The notes: generated from the sequence alone by a model not told the origin. A stretch of DNA of 64,000 nucleotides from Isoetes taiwanensis (GCA_021234155.1 JAJEKV010000025.1:6677310-6741309), one strand, 5' to 3'. Counted from the stretch's first letter, positions 1 through 11,408 are shown. A program made the numbers and translations.

Positions 1-653
1 GCATTCAAAGCCCAATTTGGCGTACCGAAGTTATTCCCAATTTGGCGTACACATGAAAGAAACATAGAAAGAACCATCATACATGAACGAAACAATTATA
101 ACCAAAAACTTCTTTTTATTAATAGTGCCAGGGACGGTTACAACAGTATGAAAATCCTCAAGACCAATTACAACAGACTGAAGATACTCATCACATCATT
201 TTTCTAGGCGCCTTTCTTCGCCGGGCCATCATTTGCGCCCCATCCTCTTACGCCGGGGACCTAGGTTCAACCTCCGATGACCCTTTCCCTTAGTGCAACG
301 TCCTCGAGACGTGTTTCTTCTAGCACATTCTCTGTTTGTCAAGGTAAAGCGCCGGTGAGTCCGTTGGATCACGTGAGGCCGTCAAGTCATCAACCGCATT
401 GCTCGACTGCCTTTACAGATCGGACTTCCCTCATCCTCCTCGCCGCCGGGTACCGACTCGCCTGAGAATATGGCTTGGCCTATATCATCTTCGCCATCAA
501 CGGCGGGTACGCTTGAATGTCTTCATCAACATGGTTTGCGGCATTTATTGCAAGCGGCTCGTCCTCACCGCCTTGGCCGTCCTCTTCCACTTCGAATCGC
601 ATCCATGAAAGGAAACCAGAGCTTATCGATTGCGGATGTACCACTGCTATGAT
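1..653. other. Non-coding start of window
   Basis: No gene is recognised. The 15-bp word CCCAATTTGGCGTAC occurs twice within the first 50 bases. Short open frames on the plus strand (277-652) have no recognisable motif and overlap one another. This stretch is downstream of the hAT transposase on the minus strand, so it may hold the 3' end of that transposon, but no terminal inverted repeat was found. Confidence 0.4.
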
Positions 654-2243
654 TCAATAGCCGCCAATTGGAGAAGTTGTATACAAGTTTGTCCGCCTTT
701 TTATGTAGCAAGCGATTAAGGGGTGACACCGTATATACTTATAGGCACTCCAATTCCTCTCACTTGCACTATTGGAGGATACCAAGGAGAGGATAGTCAT
801 TGCAAGGGCCTCAGAACGTGACAAGAACTCGGCCCATGGGCTTGCCACCATGCATAAGATTCCATATTTGGTTTCTTCTTATGACTCTCCAGTGCATCGT
901 GAAGCTCCTCATCTGCCCACCTTCCACTCAGGTTCTGGTATTCGGTTAACTCGGCAATGAAGGTCTTATAGTTCGAGCTGTTCGGATAATACATTTTTGC
1001 AACCTTCTTCAACGAACCCATCACTTCTTTATCTGTATGCTGGTCCATATCGTGGTTGTGTGGGTCTAAGGCATGTGCGGCACCATGAAGATCATTGTAG
1101 GACTTCTTCCATCGTTCATTGAAGCATCTGAGCAGTGCTGCGCGCTTAGTATTGTCAAATGGTGCATTGGGGCCATCACGTTTTAGAAAGGATTGAATAG
1201 AGTGCCAACACCTCCAGACCTTTCCAGTGCTTGCCTTCAAAGAATCAAGGGTTTTGATGGCATGACAAATAGGTTGCATGCACCTCACAACATTCTTTAC
1301 ACCTTTCGAAAATGTCTCCCGCCCAAGCATTTCTCGAAGGGCAGCGGCTTGTTGTCGGTGTTTGGCGGCATTTTTCCCTTTCTGCCTCCTTTCCCATTCA
1401 AAAAACTCCGTATGATTGAAGGTTGAGATAATCCAATCACGACACTTAAGCACTCTTTCAAGACAGATGTAATTGGAACCAAATCGGGTTTGCCCAGGAT
1501 TCATGAGTGCTAGGGTCTTCTGACGCAATGACTTGTAAATGGCATAAATTGCCGGCTTCTTTGTGATGAATTTTACAAGCCGACGCGCTTTCTGAATGGG
1601 ATCTTTGAACCACGTGTGCTGTGAGAACCAATCCTTGAGCAATAGGTTCAGGCAATGGCATTGGCAGCTAGTAGCATGCAACCCTGGAAATTCAGACTCC
1701 AATAATTCACCCGCTAGCTTGCAATTAGACGCGTTATCCATTACAACCTGAAATATTCTCTTCGGTCCAAAACTCTCTATCACGGCCTTTGTTTTCTGAA
1801 AAATCCAATCCCCTGTCACTTGGTCAGTTTTGGTTTCTACGGTTTTCAAAAATACTTCACCCCCTGGATACACGATCGTGAAGTTTATAAGATGGTCCTT
1901 GTTTATATTGCTCCAACCATCAGTCACTAGTGAAGCTGGTCCGCTTCACCACACCGCGACACAACTTCATCTCTACCCTCTCGACTATTTTTCCGTGTAT
2001 TTCATCAACCATTTTATTGTTGGCATGCTTGTATGAAGGCAACCTAAAAGCCGGCCCTGCTTTGGCAACTTCTTGGAAGGCTTCTTTCATTGCTTTGTGC
2101 TCCAAAATATGTGGAGACAACCCGACATATAAAAATGCCTCTACAACCTTCAATTGCGTCTTCTTCAGTTGCTCTGATGTTAAGCAATGATCAACCCTTT
2201 GTTGCTTCGTCTGTCTTTCCACTATTTCAATTGTCTCTATCAT
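654..2243 (-). pseudogene. hAT-family transposase (DUF659 and hAT C-terminal dimerisation), frameshifted
   Basis: Three overlapping frames on the minus strand together look like a plant hAT transposase of the BED/DUF659 type. The first (2243-1920) holds the start of the DUF659-like domain (VEAFLYVGLSPH, FRLPSYKHANN). The second (1927-797) begins MTDGWSNINKDHLINF and holds VVMDNASNCKLAG and CQCHCLNLLLKDW, which match the RNase H-like core of this family; it ends in AWWQAHGPSS. The third (851-654) holds ILSLVSSNSASERNWS, the hATC dimerisation signature. Frames change near 1920-1927 and near 800-850, so a full protein cannot be made without correction. Family membership is confident; activity is unlikely. 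Confidence 0.85.
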
Positions 2244-2357
2244 TCTCTGCTCTCCCGTGCTTATACCTATTGACCCTAGTCCACCCTCTGATTGGTATGT
2301 TGTCCCAACTCCAACAGGGGGGGTGGTATAGTTATCTTCGTCTTCTCCTGCCCGGCA

Positions 2358-2690
2358 CTACTGTTGAGTATCCGTAACTCGTCTTTTTCTCGTATTATTC
2401 TTCGTTTTGCGTATCACATCTAGTCGAGACAATCTTTCAATGGCATCCTTTCGCAAGTCAGCAGATGCCGTACAAGTCGCGACACCATCGTCTCGTTCAC
2501 GTAAGATGTGAGCTCGAATTCTTGTTGCAGAACCATTTACCGATGAGTATCCATAAAACACACATTCCCACTCATTTACGCCAAACTCTTTCACAAAATC
2601 CCATTCCGGGCCTCTTCTCCGACTGCAACTCCAGTAACGCGACCACATAGACGGGGTGCAGTCCCCGTGGCCCTCGCCATCGCACGCCAA
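2358..2690 (-). pseudogene. BED-type zinc finger portion of the hAT transposase
   Basis: This frame lies directly upstream of the transposase body on the same strand. It reads EWECVFYGYSSVNGSATRIRAH followed by GVATC, the layout of a plant BED finger (W-x-C-x2-C ... ATR-x-x-x-H ... GVAxC). The second zinc ligand, normally Cys, reads Tyr (CVFY), which should weaken metal binding. A stop at the end and a frame break separate it from the DUF659 part. The most likely role is DNA binding at transposon ends, now decayed. Confidence 0.75.
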
Positions 2691-3200
2691 GGCCCTCGCA
2701 CCTCACGGAGGTGGATGCATGACCGCGCCCCTCACCTCCGTGAGGTAGATGCGACCGTAGCCATTGCTCGGACCTCACCGACAATGTCCTGTTATCCAAT
2801 CCTTGATTACACGAACTAAAGGAAGACGTATATATGCAAAGGAGCAAGCTCACAATGCATATGTTACGTCGACGTTCCGTACGAGAATCAAGGGGGGTTG
2901 GACGGGACCTTATAGGATATTCTATGGAAGCAGATGCGAACCCAAGGCTGAAAACCACTGGGACGGAGTAAACTCACATTCCAGTATCCAACGTCAAGCT
3001 CGTGACACGAAAAACGACACCTCAAAGGCAAACCGTTTCCTAAGGAGTATTTTGACTCAACCTGGCAGTCAACGTTTGAGGTGAATTCTAGGGCTAATGA
3101 CGTTTTTCTTATATATACTATTAATAGTGCCACAAAACAGGCCAAACAGAGGCGCAAATATTTTTTTTGCTTAGTAAATTGGGAAAAAACCGCTCCAAGA
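2691..3200. other. Non-coding, upstream side of the hAT remnant
   Basis: Open frames on both strands (for example 2764-3084 plus and 2888-3250 minus) have no recognisable motif and overlap each other. The stretch probably belongs to the 5' part of the hAT element. No hAT terminal inverted repeat or 8-bp target duplication could be picked out. Confidence 0.35.
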
Positions 3201-3218
3201 TTTTCGCGTACGCGAAAA
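3201..3218. repeat. 18-bp perfect palindrome
   Basis: The sequence TTTTCGCGTACGCGAAAA is its own reverse complement. It sits in an AT-rich, CpG-containing stretch next to the degenerate 45-bp repeats at 3321-3525. Confidence 0.8.
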
Positions 3219-3320
3219 CAACAGATTGGCATACGCAAAAAATTTTGCACGCTTGGTATCGAACCGCGTCTTGCCGAATTTAAATTTTTTTCGTCCCGAA
3301 AAACAACTAGAACGCATACG

Positions 3321-3525
3321 CCGAAAAACTTTCGGCGACGCTGATCTTGTTATTTTCGCAGTCGCTGAAAAAACTTTCGCCAGACGCTGATCTTGTTATT
3401 TTTCGTCACGCTGGAAATTGCTTCGCTGCACGCTGATTTTGTTTCACAGACGACGCGAAAAGTTTCACGACGCCGATTTAGTTGTTTTTTGACGCGAAAA
3501 ATCTTCCGATGCCGGAATTGTTTTT
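3321..3525. repeat. Degenerate tandem repeat, unit about 45 bp
   Basis: A unit of the type GAAAAACTTTCG followed by GACGCTGATCTTGTTATTTT recurs at about 3322 and 3367. Weaker versions follow (CACGCTGATTTTGTTT near 3429, GACGCCGATTTAGTTG near 3469, GATGCCGGAATTG near 3508). Decay increases to the right. It may be a subterminal repeat of the neighbouring hAT element, but the outer boundary is not visible. Confidence 0.6.
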
Positions 3526-3578
3526 TACCGTATTTTTTTCATATAAAACGTACAGCGTATTGAACCTATCCCTGGTCC

Positions 3579-4076
3579 GAGCCATCAGATCGGTATTCTC
3601 GAATGGGCTCTGGTTCGTTTGGGAATCGCTGTTTCTTGTAGGTTCTTCATCGACTTCTCATCGGCGTTTTCTCCTCTCTCAGCAGTTCCCGTGTCTCTCT
3701 TTCTTTGATACTGGGCAGGGAAGGGCTTCTGACTGCTTGGTTTTGCCAGTTTGGCGTCTTTTTCCATGTTGTGACATGTTCTTCCCCGATCTTGTCCCTT
3801 TTTTTTGCCATCCTTCAACCTTCGACCTCGATCTTGTTTTGATAAGGAAGTTCTCTTTTTATCGAGCTTTTGTTTGTTTCCATGCAAGCCTTTATTCGAG
3901 AATGCCATCGTTCTGAGCCATCGGATCGTTATTCTCAAATGGGCGAGCATGCATCTCTCCCATGCATGCATGCATTGCATGCACCTTCTGGTGCTCTGGT
4001 TCGTTTGGGGATCGCTATTTCTTGCAGGTTCTTCATCGACTTCTCATCGACATTTTCTCTTCTCTCAACAGTTCCC
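3579..4076. repeat. Direct duplication, copies at 3579-3690 and 3915-4076
   Basis: Both copies start GAGCCATC(A/G)GATCG and share the blocks CTCTGGTTCGTTTGGG, GGTTCTTCATCGACTTCTCATC and CAGTTCCC. The second copy carries about 50 extra bases rich in ATGC steps (3945-3994). A related piece of the spacer (TTTATTCGAGAAT near 3891) recurs near 4549 after TTCATGCGAGCC. A local duplication of non-coding DNA or a repeat family is likely. Confidence 0.75.
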
Positions 4077-4285
4077 TCGACTCCCACCCACCCTCCCTTA
4101 ATGTGTATATTATATTGTAAATGTTGTTTTTTTGTCACGTGGCATGCGTGACCAGCCCCTTGCTTTTTCGAGGTGTGAATTTTTTTTGTTGGTGATGTGC
4201 AAGTCCAGAGGTGATGCGCGACTTCGGTATTCTCTATGGAGCGTTGGTTTTTTTTGTGGGAGCGTTGTCCAAGCCCCTTGCCGAG

Positions 4286-4364
4286 TTTTTGTCGCTAGGG
4301 TTTTTCCTCGAAAACCCGAAGGGGGAGGGGGGTTAATCCCGACGATAAGCTCTCGGCAGGTACA
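4286..4364 (+). mobile_element. LINE 3'-tail relic (microsatellite-tailed LINE family)
   Basis: GGGTTTTTCCTCGAAAACCC followed by a G-rich run and TTAATCC matches the first hairpin block of the 3' ends at 13832, 16600 (minus) and 43118. The second block (AGGCC-GATT-GGCCT) and the microsatellite are missing, so only an internal part of the tail remains. No coding part is present upstream. Confidence 0.55.
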
Positions 4365-5203
4365 CTAGCCAACATCTGTAACACACAATTTTATTTGGGG
4401 TCCAAGTGTTATAAGTGGATATTCCCTATGTTTTTCATTTTTTGGGTAGCCTGCGATATGCAGCTAGCTATTCACTCTAGACCATTGTAGAAAAACTGCT
4501 GAGATGAATGAAAAGCTTATCGGAGCTTTTTTTGTTTTCATGCGAGCCCTTATTCGAGAATAGCATGTTCAGGCTGGTTGCAGAATCTGGGCCACCGGAC
4601 TGGGCTGTGAAAACTCAAAGATCTATGCTGGGTAGCAATAAATCAAAGCTAGGGCAACAGCCTGTGGAGCAAAACTGGGACACAAAACAATCCAAAATAA
4701 TTCAAAACAATTCAAAACATGATATTTATGGCCGATATTGCAGATGGGAATCTTTGCTGGTCCGAGCTGAGGCTAGGGCGTAAGCTAAGGCTTGGCCTGG
4801 ATGAATCTGAGGCTAGGCTAGAAGAAGCTGACCTGGGGCCAAAAAGGGGCAGGAAGAATCCGACCTCGGGGCGTCGCTGTAGAACCAAACAGAAACTGAG
4901 ATGCAGAGTCGGGACCTGTATTATGTTGGGTCTATGTATCTTGATGTTAACCCCTGCAGAGAGTTACATGAACATGGCTTCGAGGCCTTCAAGACCTAGG
5001 CGCACAGCAGGATAGCCCTTAAGCTCGAAATATCGCCAAAAGGCTATTTTTTCAGACATTTGCATTTTTTTTTCACTACTGTTGAGTAGGATCAATTAGG
5101 AGTGGTGCCAATAAAATATGGCCACCGTGTCTACGAAATTTTCTCCCTCCACTCATAAGTTAGCCTACGCCACTAAATGATGGATTCTTGGATTCGCCCC
5201 CAT
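4365..5203. other. Non-coding spacer
   Basis: No gene is recognised. Between 4760 and 4840 the word GGCTAGG and close variants recur irregularly. The phrase TTTATGGCCGATATTG at about 4726 resembles TTTATGGCTGATATTGG at 21648, inside the non-autonomous LTR element, so a decayed relative may lie here. Confidence 0.35.
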
Positions 5204-5227
5204 GCTAGGTAGCGTACGCTACCTAGC
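5204..5227. repeat. 24-bp perfect palindrome
   Basis: GCTAGGTAGCGT is followed immediately by its exact reverse complement. It is flanked on both sides by CCCCCATG in direct orientation. It lies in anonymous AT-rich DNA. Confidence 0.85.
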
Positions 5228-7336
5228 CCCCATGTGAATTTTATTCTTGGTAATTATTCTAAAATCGCCCCTTAACCCCCCGAAAATCATGTAAAATTAA
5301 TGTGAATTCTATTCTTGGTGAGTTTTTTGAATTGTCGTTTACCTTCAGGAAGGGGGGGAGGGGACCATGCATGTTACATGGATCTCATGATCCGGCTCCA
5401 ATATCCAGGTATGCAATCCTAGAGTATTTTTGCTTTTGGTCTGTTGTTTATCCAATCTTAAAAAGATGACTAAAATCAAATCCGTTTGTGCTTGCTCACC
5501 ATAATATGTAATTATGCCTCGGCTAAGTTTGTGTACTTGTTGTTGTTTAGCCCTTAGTCTGGAGCTATTGAGATTTACAATGAGATAAGGGCTATGAGGT
5601 ATGTTGTAGAGTAGTTATAGTTGGTTTGCGTACTCATTTTATTAGAATACTTGCCCTTTTGATTTAGTTATGAGGCAATTAATTTTCTTACATTTTAGAG
5701 CAACCGTATCTTATCTTGGCTATCAATATTTTCTAATTTTTTTTTATCATGATTATTTCTATGTGCGTGCAACCAATCTAGGTAATACATGATGTATATG
5801 ATTGTCTGTTTCCTGTATTTTAATCATCAAATGCTCAGTTCAATTGTTGCACAGACATCCTTATGACATGATCAAACTCTTCAAATTGGTGACGAATGAT
5901 GTTAAATATCGTGGTAGAAATCTAGGGTTTAGGCACCAATGTCTTTCGATTGCAGGATTAGACTATTATCTTGTTTTTGTAACGGCCCATTATCTAGTCA
6001 TTTAGAAATTACAATATCTAGGTATTTTATCGCTCAATTAGGGGTGTCACAATGAAGGTAAATTTAGGGTCTAATAAAAAATAATGCCTTAGGGTACTAC
6101 TAGATGGGTGTAATTTACGTTTTTACTGTTGATACTAATCAGCTTGGCCTTTCTATTTTCAAGACACATACGCCAATGTCTAGTAACATGTATATTCATT
6201 ATGTGAACATTACACTTACAACTGTATACAGACATAACAAATATATATTGTAGACCCAAATGTTATTTAAGGAAATTCGCCAAGATTGTTACAAATCAAA
6301 TTGAAGCCCGAAACAAAATCACCAACATAACTAATCGAGATAAGATTCACCTCACGTTCTAAACTACACCTAGGAAAATTTGGGCTTAAGGGCTACCTTG
6401 GCGCACAAGCGGCGCCAGAGAAACATAATGAAGGGCTTGTTAATGGGCACGTCAAATAAAAATTTTCTTTGCATCTAAAACATGAGAAGCTATTAGGAAA
6501 GGTCGGCTTGTACCTGGAGAGGTTTCCTTTGATGTTGCTTTTGGAGGTCCAAGGCAGATACAAAAGAAACGATCAAAGATACAGGACGAATCAGTTGCCA
6601 TTTCAAGGAACGGCCATATCAACAACTACCAAAGAAATTTACTAGAAAAAGCGTTCTAAGCTCCAACTGCAACTTTAACCTCACAAAACCTATAGGCACA
6701 ACACAACGATTGCTTGTACCAAAACAGGGGCAAGCAGCCACATGCGCCAGCGACCTGCGGTTCTTCGCTGGAATAAGCCTTCCAAAAGACCCTTTTTTTT
6801 TCCCTCGCAAATTTTTTGCAAAAAAAAGCATTCCAAAAGTCACTAATTCCATTTTTTTTTCTTAGTAATCTTATATATAGGAAGGATATGCTGACATCCT
6901 CCAAAGTTGTTTGGTCATTCAAACAATTGCAGCTACTATTCGGTCACTCAAACAATTGCAGCTACTACTATGTGAATTGTTGGAAGCAGCAGCCACTGAA
7001 GACATACCCAAAGGAGGAAACTTTAATCAAAGGATATATTGGTCGAAGTGCAACTTTTTGAATGTAGCTTTTACAAGGATGATATCTAGTTTATGTTTGT
7101 GATTGTTTCAACATCCTTTACCTATTTAGCCCTTCAAAACAATGCGTAAGCATTATAGTTTTGTCCACAAATCCAGCCCAAGTTCCATGACACAATCCAA
7201 TTGAGAACCTTGTTAACTCCAATCCTACTTCTTACGTGTTCCCTTTTTAATTATTGGCTCCAACAACATGCAATGTCTCTATATCTCCAACAATATACAA
7301 TGTCTCTAAATGTCCATCAATGTGTCAAAGTAAGTT
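5228..7336. other. AT-rich spacer without recognisable genes
   Basis: No open frame here carries a known motif. Two short tandem duplications are visible: a 29-bp unit containing CAAACAATTGCAGCTACTA at about 6914-6971, and a 28-bp unit with CTCCAACAA and CAATGTCTCTA at about 7259-7312. The second lies just upstream of LINE copy A. Confidence 0.4.
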
Positions 7337-8122
7337 TTGTCTAATATCCATAAGGTTGACAGAATGGATGCACAACGTCTTCCTCCCCGGGCTCTGTTAT
7401 TGGCACAAGGGCCACAACGTTTGAAGAGAGTGTGGCAGGAGCATTGTAGGGGATGGTTCGCAAGATGGTCCATAGACTATCAACACATTATGGATATGTC
7501 AGATATCGCGGAGCAGGAGCTGCATTTGAAGGATCGCTTTGCTGCCTCTCTGTGGGATGCGCCCACTCTTGCAAAGCCCAAAACAGAGCACTACCACACA
7601 CAGATCAATCCGTCGCTTGAACACGGCCCCCACCAGTATTTGAAGGCACACATCTCCACCAAGAAACGGAGAGCTATAACTGCAATAAGGACAGGGTCCC
7701 ACCATCTCAGAATTGAGACAGGCCGCTGGGGTACGGATGGAGGGCAGGGAATCCCCCGGCATGAGAGATTATGCCAGTGCTGTCACATGCAGATAGTAGA
7801 AGATGAACACCATGCTCTACAGGAATGCCCAGCATATGCATACATCCGAGCAGCTCATGCCGATCTCAGATGCTCTGAGATAGCAATTCATCAACTGTGG
7901 CTTCGCCAATGGTGGCACGACTTGCGTCCTACATTCTGCAAGTCTCCACCGTCAAGGAGTCCCTCACATCACAGGGAATTTGAGCGCCCACATAGGGCCT
8001 CTCAACGCCTACTACAAGGGTTTTTCCTCCCACATGAGGGTTTTTTCATCCCAGTGGTAGACACATTGTACAAGGTTTCTGTGGTTTTCTTTTGTGTTTG
8101 GAAACTTTCCGCTATATTGTAA
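7337..8122 (+). pseudogene. LINE copy A: C-terminal part of the reverse-transcriptase protein
   Basis: An uninterrupted frame of 261 codons covers the region downstream of the reverse transcriptase core of this LINE family. It aligns by eye with copies B and C: GWFARWS near residue 40, HYHTQINPSLEHGPHQYLKA near residue 92, and a C-terminal metal-binding motif LCQCCHMQIVEDEHHALQEC near residue 150 (Cys-x2-Cys, His, Cys). The copy is 5'-truncated, so the endonuclease and polymerase domains are absent and it cannot act alone. The frame ends just before the 3' tail. Homology starts at about 7350; the first residues may be flank. Confidence 0.8.
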
Positions 8123-8184
8123 AACTGTCTCATAGGCCAGTTGGCCTCCGTGGACGTTAAAATATACTTCCTTCCTTCTTTATG
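8123..8184 (+). mobile_element. 3' tail of LINE copy A with (CTTC)n end
   Basis: The tail has AGGCC-AGTT-GGCCT, then CCGTGGACGTTAAAATA and a short CTTC microsatellite. The same order is found at five other places in the window. The tail directly abuts the start of LINE copy B. Confidence 0.75.
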
Positions 8185-8328
8185 TTCGTGCTCCCAGCGC
8201 CCTCCTCACTCTCTCTCTAGCGCCTTCACTCTCTCTCTCTCTCTAGCGCCCTCACTGCCCTTGCATAGAGCCCCCTTGCTTTGCCCCTTTCTGGCTTTCT
8301 CTCTCTAGGGTTTACAATCTCTCTCTAG

Positions 8329-8643
8329 CCCCAAAACCCCCAAACCCCCAAAAGATGCTCTGACCGCGATTTTGAGTCCCCAAATTGGATTCTAAGCATC
8401 CTTTTCGCAGCCAGAGACCCCTCAAACTTTGGAACCCCAAAACCCCCAAACCCCCAAAAGGTGCTCGACCACGATTTTGAGTCCCCAAATTGGATTCTAA
8501 GCACCCTTTTTCAGCAAAGAGACCCCTCAAACTTTGGAGCCCCAAAACCCCCAAACCCCCAAAAGGTGCTCTGACCGCGATTTTGAGTCCCCAAATTGGA
8601 TTCTAAGCACCCTTTTCGCAGCCAGAGACCCCTCAAACTTTGG
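8329..8643 (+). repeat. Three tandem 105-bp monomers, probable LINE 5' UTR
   Basis: Units begin at 8329, 8435 and 8540. Each starts with CCCCAAAACCCCCAAACCCC, continues through GATTTTGAGTCCCCAAATTGG, and ends with GAGACCCCTCAAACTTTGGA. Differences between units are few. The array ends five bases before the ORF1 start codon at 8648, so it looks like a promoter-bearing monomer array comparable in layout to mouse L1 monomers. The minus strand has closely spaced G runs and could form a quadruplex. Confidence 0.85.
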
Positions 8644-8647
8644 AAGT

Positions 8648-10200
8648 CATGGCCACAGAAGATGGGCCAGCCTGGGAAACCCAAGGCGAGGGGCCGCCAC
8701 GTAAACGGTCCTGATCAGCCATCGTGGAAAGGGGAGAGTCATCCTCCATGAAGAAGGAGGCTCGGGCTAAGGCTAAGGCCCCCTCAGTGCGGCAAGAAGG
8801 GATTGATTGCTCAGACCACGCAGAACTCCCCGCCGGCAGAGAATTGAGCCACGCCAAAGCCGGCGGGAGGCTAACAAAGGCCCCTATTGAGGCTAACAAG
8901 GTTCGCCCCTGACCGCCATGGCAAGTGGAGATGGAGTCCTCGGCACCCCATGTGCTCGGGCGGCAACCGGTGGTCGAAAGAACCGCATCACAGTGCGGAG
9001 ACCCGCTACGGCAAAGAAGATGGCCTTGGCCCGGCACACTTCGAACGGCGGCAAAGCCGTGCAGAGCTCGCCGACATGCGGTTCTAGACTCGCGGTTCAT
9101 CACTCGACACCATGACACAGGAGAGGGAGCGGCAATGCATGAGATGATGGTCCGCGGTGTCACCGGCCCGTCGGGAGGTTGAGGAAGCCACCACCATGGC
9201 ACGGCGGCTTTGGGTTCTTAGTCATGATCGGTCTTGCAAGCGGCCTGCGGGCGCCCGTGTCTTTGGGGCTCGAGCAGCCCTCGCTACTCGGGCACGGAGC
9301 TCCGGGGATTGCGGGCAGCCATCCATAAACAGGGCAGGTCTCCCCTACCGGGTTCATAGCCCGGTGCCGCCGCAGTCTGGGCGGGGAGATGGCGGCGGCC
9401 GAGCCACCAAGAAGAGCGTGCTCCAGGCTTCCACCCGGGGCCGGGGATGCGGCTGGGACCGCTACCCATAGCGGCCTCCGCGCCGGCGGCGGGACCACGA
9501 CTGCCGCCCGGCACTCAAGCCACCCCGCCATCCCGGCCACCACCACCACCCGGCCACGGGCCCGGCCCTCGCCCACCTTTTTGACCCACGGGCGCGGAGA
9601 ACTCCAAGAGACGGAGAGGCCTGGCCACACCGGTAGTCCGAGGCATGCTTAAGAGGAGGGGGGAGAGTCTCGCCCACAACATCCTAACACACATTCTCGA
9701 TCCGGATGACATTCCCGGGCCACACATTTCCCGAGTAGCCGCCATGGGGCTCAAAACCGACCGTCGTGGACCACATTGTCATATTTCGGCGGTTGCGGAT
9801 GCACAAAAGCGTGATGCCATATTGCGCCCGAGGCAAGATCTCAAGGGGACATCCAGACGTGGACCGGGGACTCACACCCGACAATGAGGCACGCAGACGG
9901 GCGTGTCGAGTCGAGGCATTTCGCCACCAAGGGGTGCTGCAGATTGGTTGGAGGCAGGATGCACATTTTTCGCCCGACACATCGCTGCTGCAGGACCCCG
10001 CAGCCCCAACCGTAGTGCCGCAACGCGGCCCCGCTTCTCGCTTCTCCTACCACGGCCCCCACTTCTCCCTCGCTCCCTGCTCTCTCTCTCACACCCACGC
10101 CTCCTTCGGCCATGCTGCCTCCCGCTCCATCTACTTCTCCCTCACCTCTGCTTCCCGTCCTCCCCGTGACTCGGTTTGCGCATACCACTCTTGCTGCTGA
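8648..10200 (+). pseudogene. LINE copy B ORF1-like region
   Basis: The ATG at 8648 directly follows the monomer array and reads MATEDGPAWETQGEGPPRKR before an early stop. The rest of the 1.5 kb is GC-rich with many overlapping open frames on both strands, none with a recognised domain. No CCHC knuckle or coiled coil could be read with confidence because of frameshifts. Assignment as ORF1 rests on position between the monomers and the endonuclease. Confidence 0.5.
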
Positions 10201-10210
10201 AAAATAGGAA

Positions 10211-10756
10211 TTGTGCCTCCGGGTGGTCTCATGGAATTGTCGAGGCTTCCCTTGGCGAAAGGGGACGATCTCAACTCCGCGGGCGGCCGATATGGATCTC
10301 ATCTTTCTCATGGAGACATGGGAGCATCTTTGGCCAAAGGCTACCCGATCTGGGGTTACCAACATTTCTGGGTCTTCAATACCATGCAGACCGAGGGGTC
10401 ATGGTGGGGTTGCTTGCTACTACCGGGACAACCTTGGCACATTCGGTTACCCTCCGTAAGACGGATACATACACAACCAAGATTTGTGGGTTCGTGTGCA
10501 TAATACCGATGGCAACCCTCTTTTTTCGGTGCTTTGTTATTTCCCTCACGCAGAGAGCACCTTCTATCCCAGCCACTCCGATGTGGATAGGATGGACCCT
10601 TATGTCGATCTATATGATGACATACAACAACACAAGCAGTTGGGTGGGGTCGTCCTTCTTGGGGATTTCAATGCACCCGACAGAGTAGAGCAGCCCATGA
10701 GACTTGACCCCTCACCGACGATGTCCCCGCGCCTACGTCCCGCAGAGGCAACCTAG
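10211..10756 (+). pseudogene. LINE copy B AP-type endonuclease
   Basis: The frame from 10211 reads LRVVSWNCRGFPW, the conserved start of AP-endonuclease-like LINE nucleases, then DLIFLMETWEH and GGVACYYRDNLG. A frame change near 10459-10484 leads to YFPHAES and VVLLGDFNAPD, the GDxN motif. This enzyme would nick the target to prime reverse transcription. The downstream SDH motif was not located because the frames between 10760 and 11400 are broken. Confidence 0.8.
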
Positions 10757-11408
10757 CCACGAGGATCGGATGACAGCCAGGTCACTCGCTTTGGCAGACA
10801 GTTGCTCCTGCTATGTGGTATTTTTTACTTGATAATTTGCAATGGCCTGTCACAGTGGCCCACTTCTCACAAGTGCACATGCAGACAGGACAATTAGGGG
10901 GGAGGGTCTAGTGTGGTGGACTATGTGCTCAGTAGTTGCGCAAGATATGCATCTCATCGGGCGTTTCCAGTGTGCCGACCGATCGGGATGAGGAGTTCGA
11001 CTCGCATCACCTCCCACTTTATTTGACATGGTTTGGCAAGCCGCCCAGAACCCCCACTATGCCAGCCCCTCGCCATCCTCGGGCCATGACTAGATTATGA
11101 GCGTGCAGAGAGGACTACGCCGAGATGCTCATGGACGCCATACCGGCAATTCTGCGGACCCCACACTGGAGGCCGAGCGGGCCGGTTGACCGGCTATTAC
11201 GGGATCACGTGAGGCCAGTGCTGGAACCCCCTTCCCCTTCCTCCCCCGGTCGCGCTCGGGGACATCAACATTTCAGCGAATCGATGGTTTGATGCGGAGT
11301 GTAAAAACGCATAGCCCAGCTTGAGTCACATTTGGGATCCGTACCGCTTGCGAGGCCACCACCACCGCGCAGCGCCCATCCGAAGGAGACAAAGCGCGGT
11401 ACCTTGCC

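Noticed and set aside
117..3132. 14-bp direct repeat TATTAATAGTGCCA at 117-130 and 3119-3132 around the hAT remnant
   Set aside because: AT-rich words of this length recur by chance in 64 kb, and hAT insertions make 8-bp duplications with inverted ends that are not seen here.
3945..3994. ATGC-rich run as a regulatory site or Z-DNA former
   Set aside because: A short extra piece in one copy of a duplicated non-coding block; nothing else supports a function.
4719..5015. 98-codon frame rich in Arg, Leu and Glu
   Set aside because: Composition comes from the repeated GGCTAGG words; no family resemblance.
8640..9760. Many overlapping open frames on both strands in the GC-rich part of LINE copy B
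   Set aside because: High GC lowers stop frequency; the frames overlap and have no motif. Only the ORF1-like reading from 8648 is supported by position.
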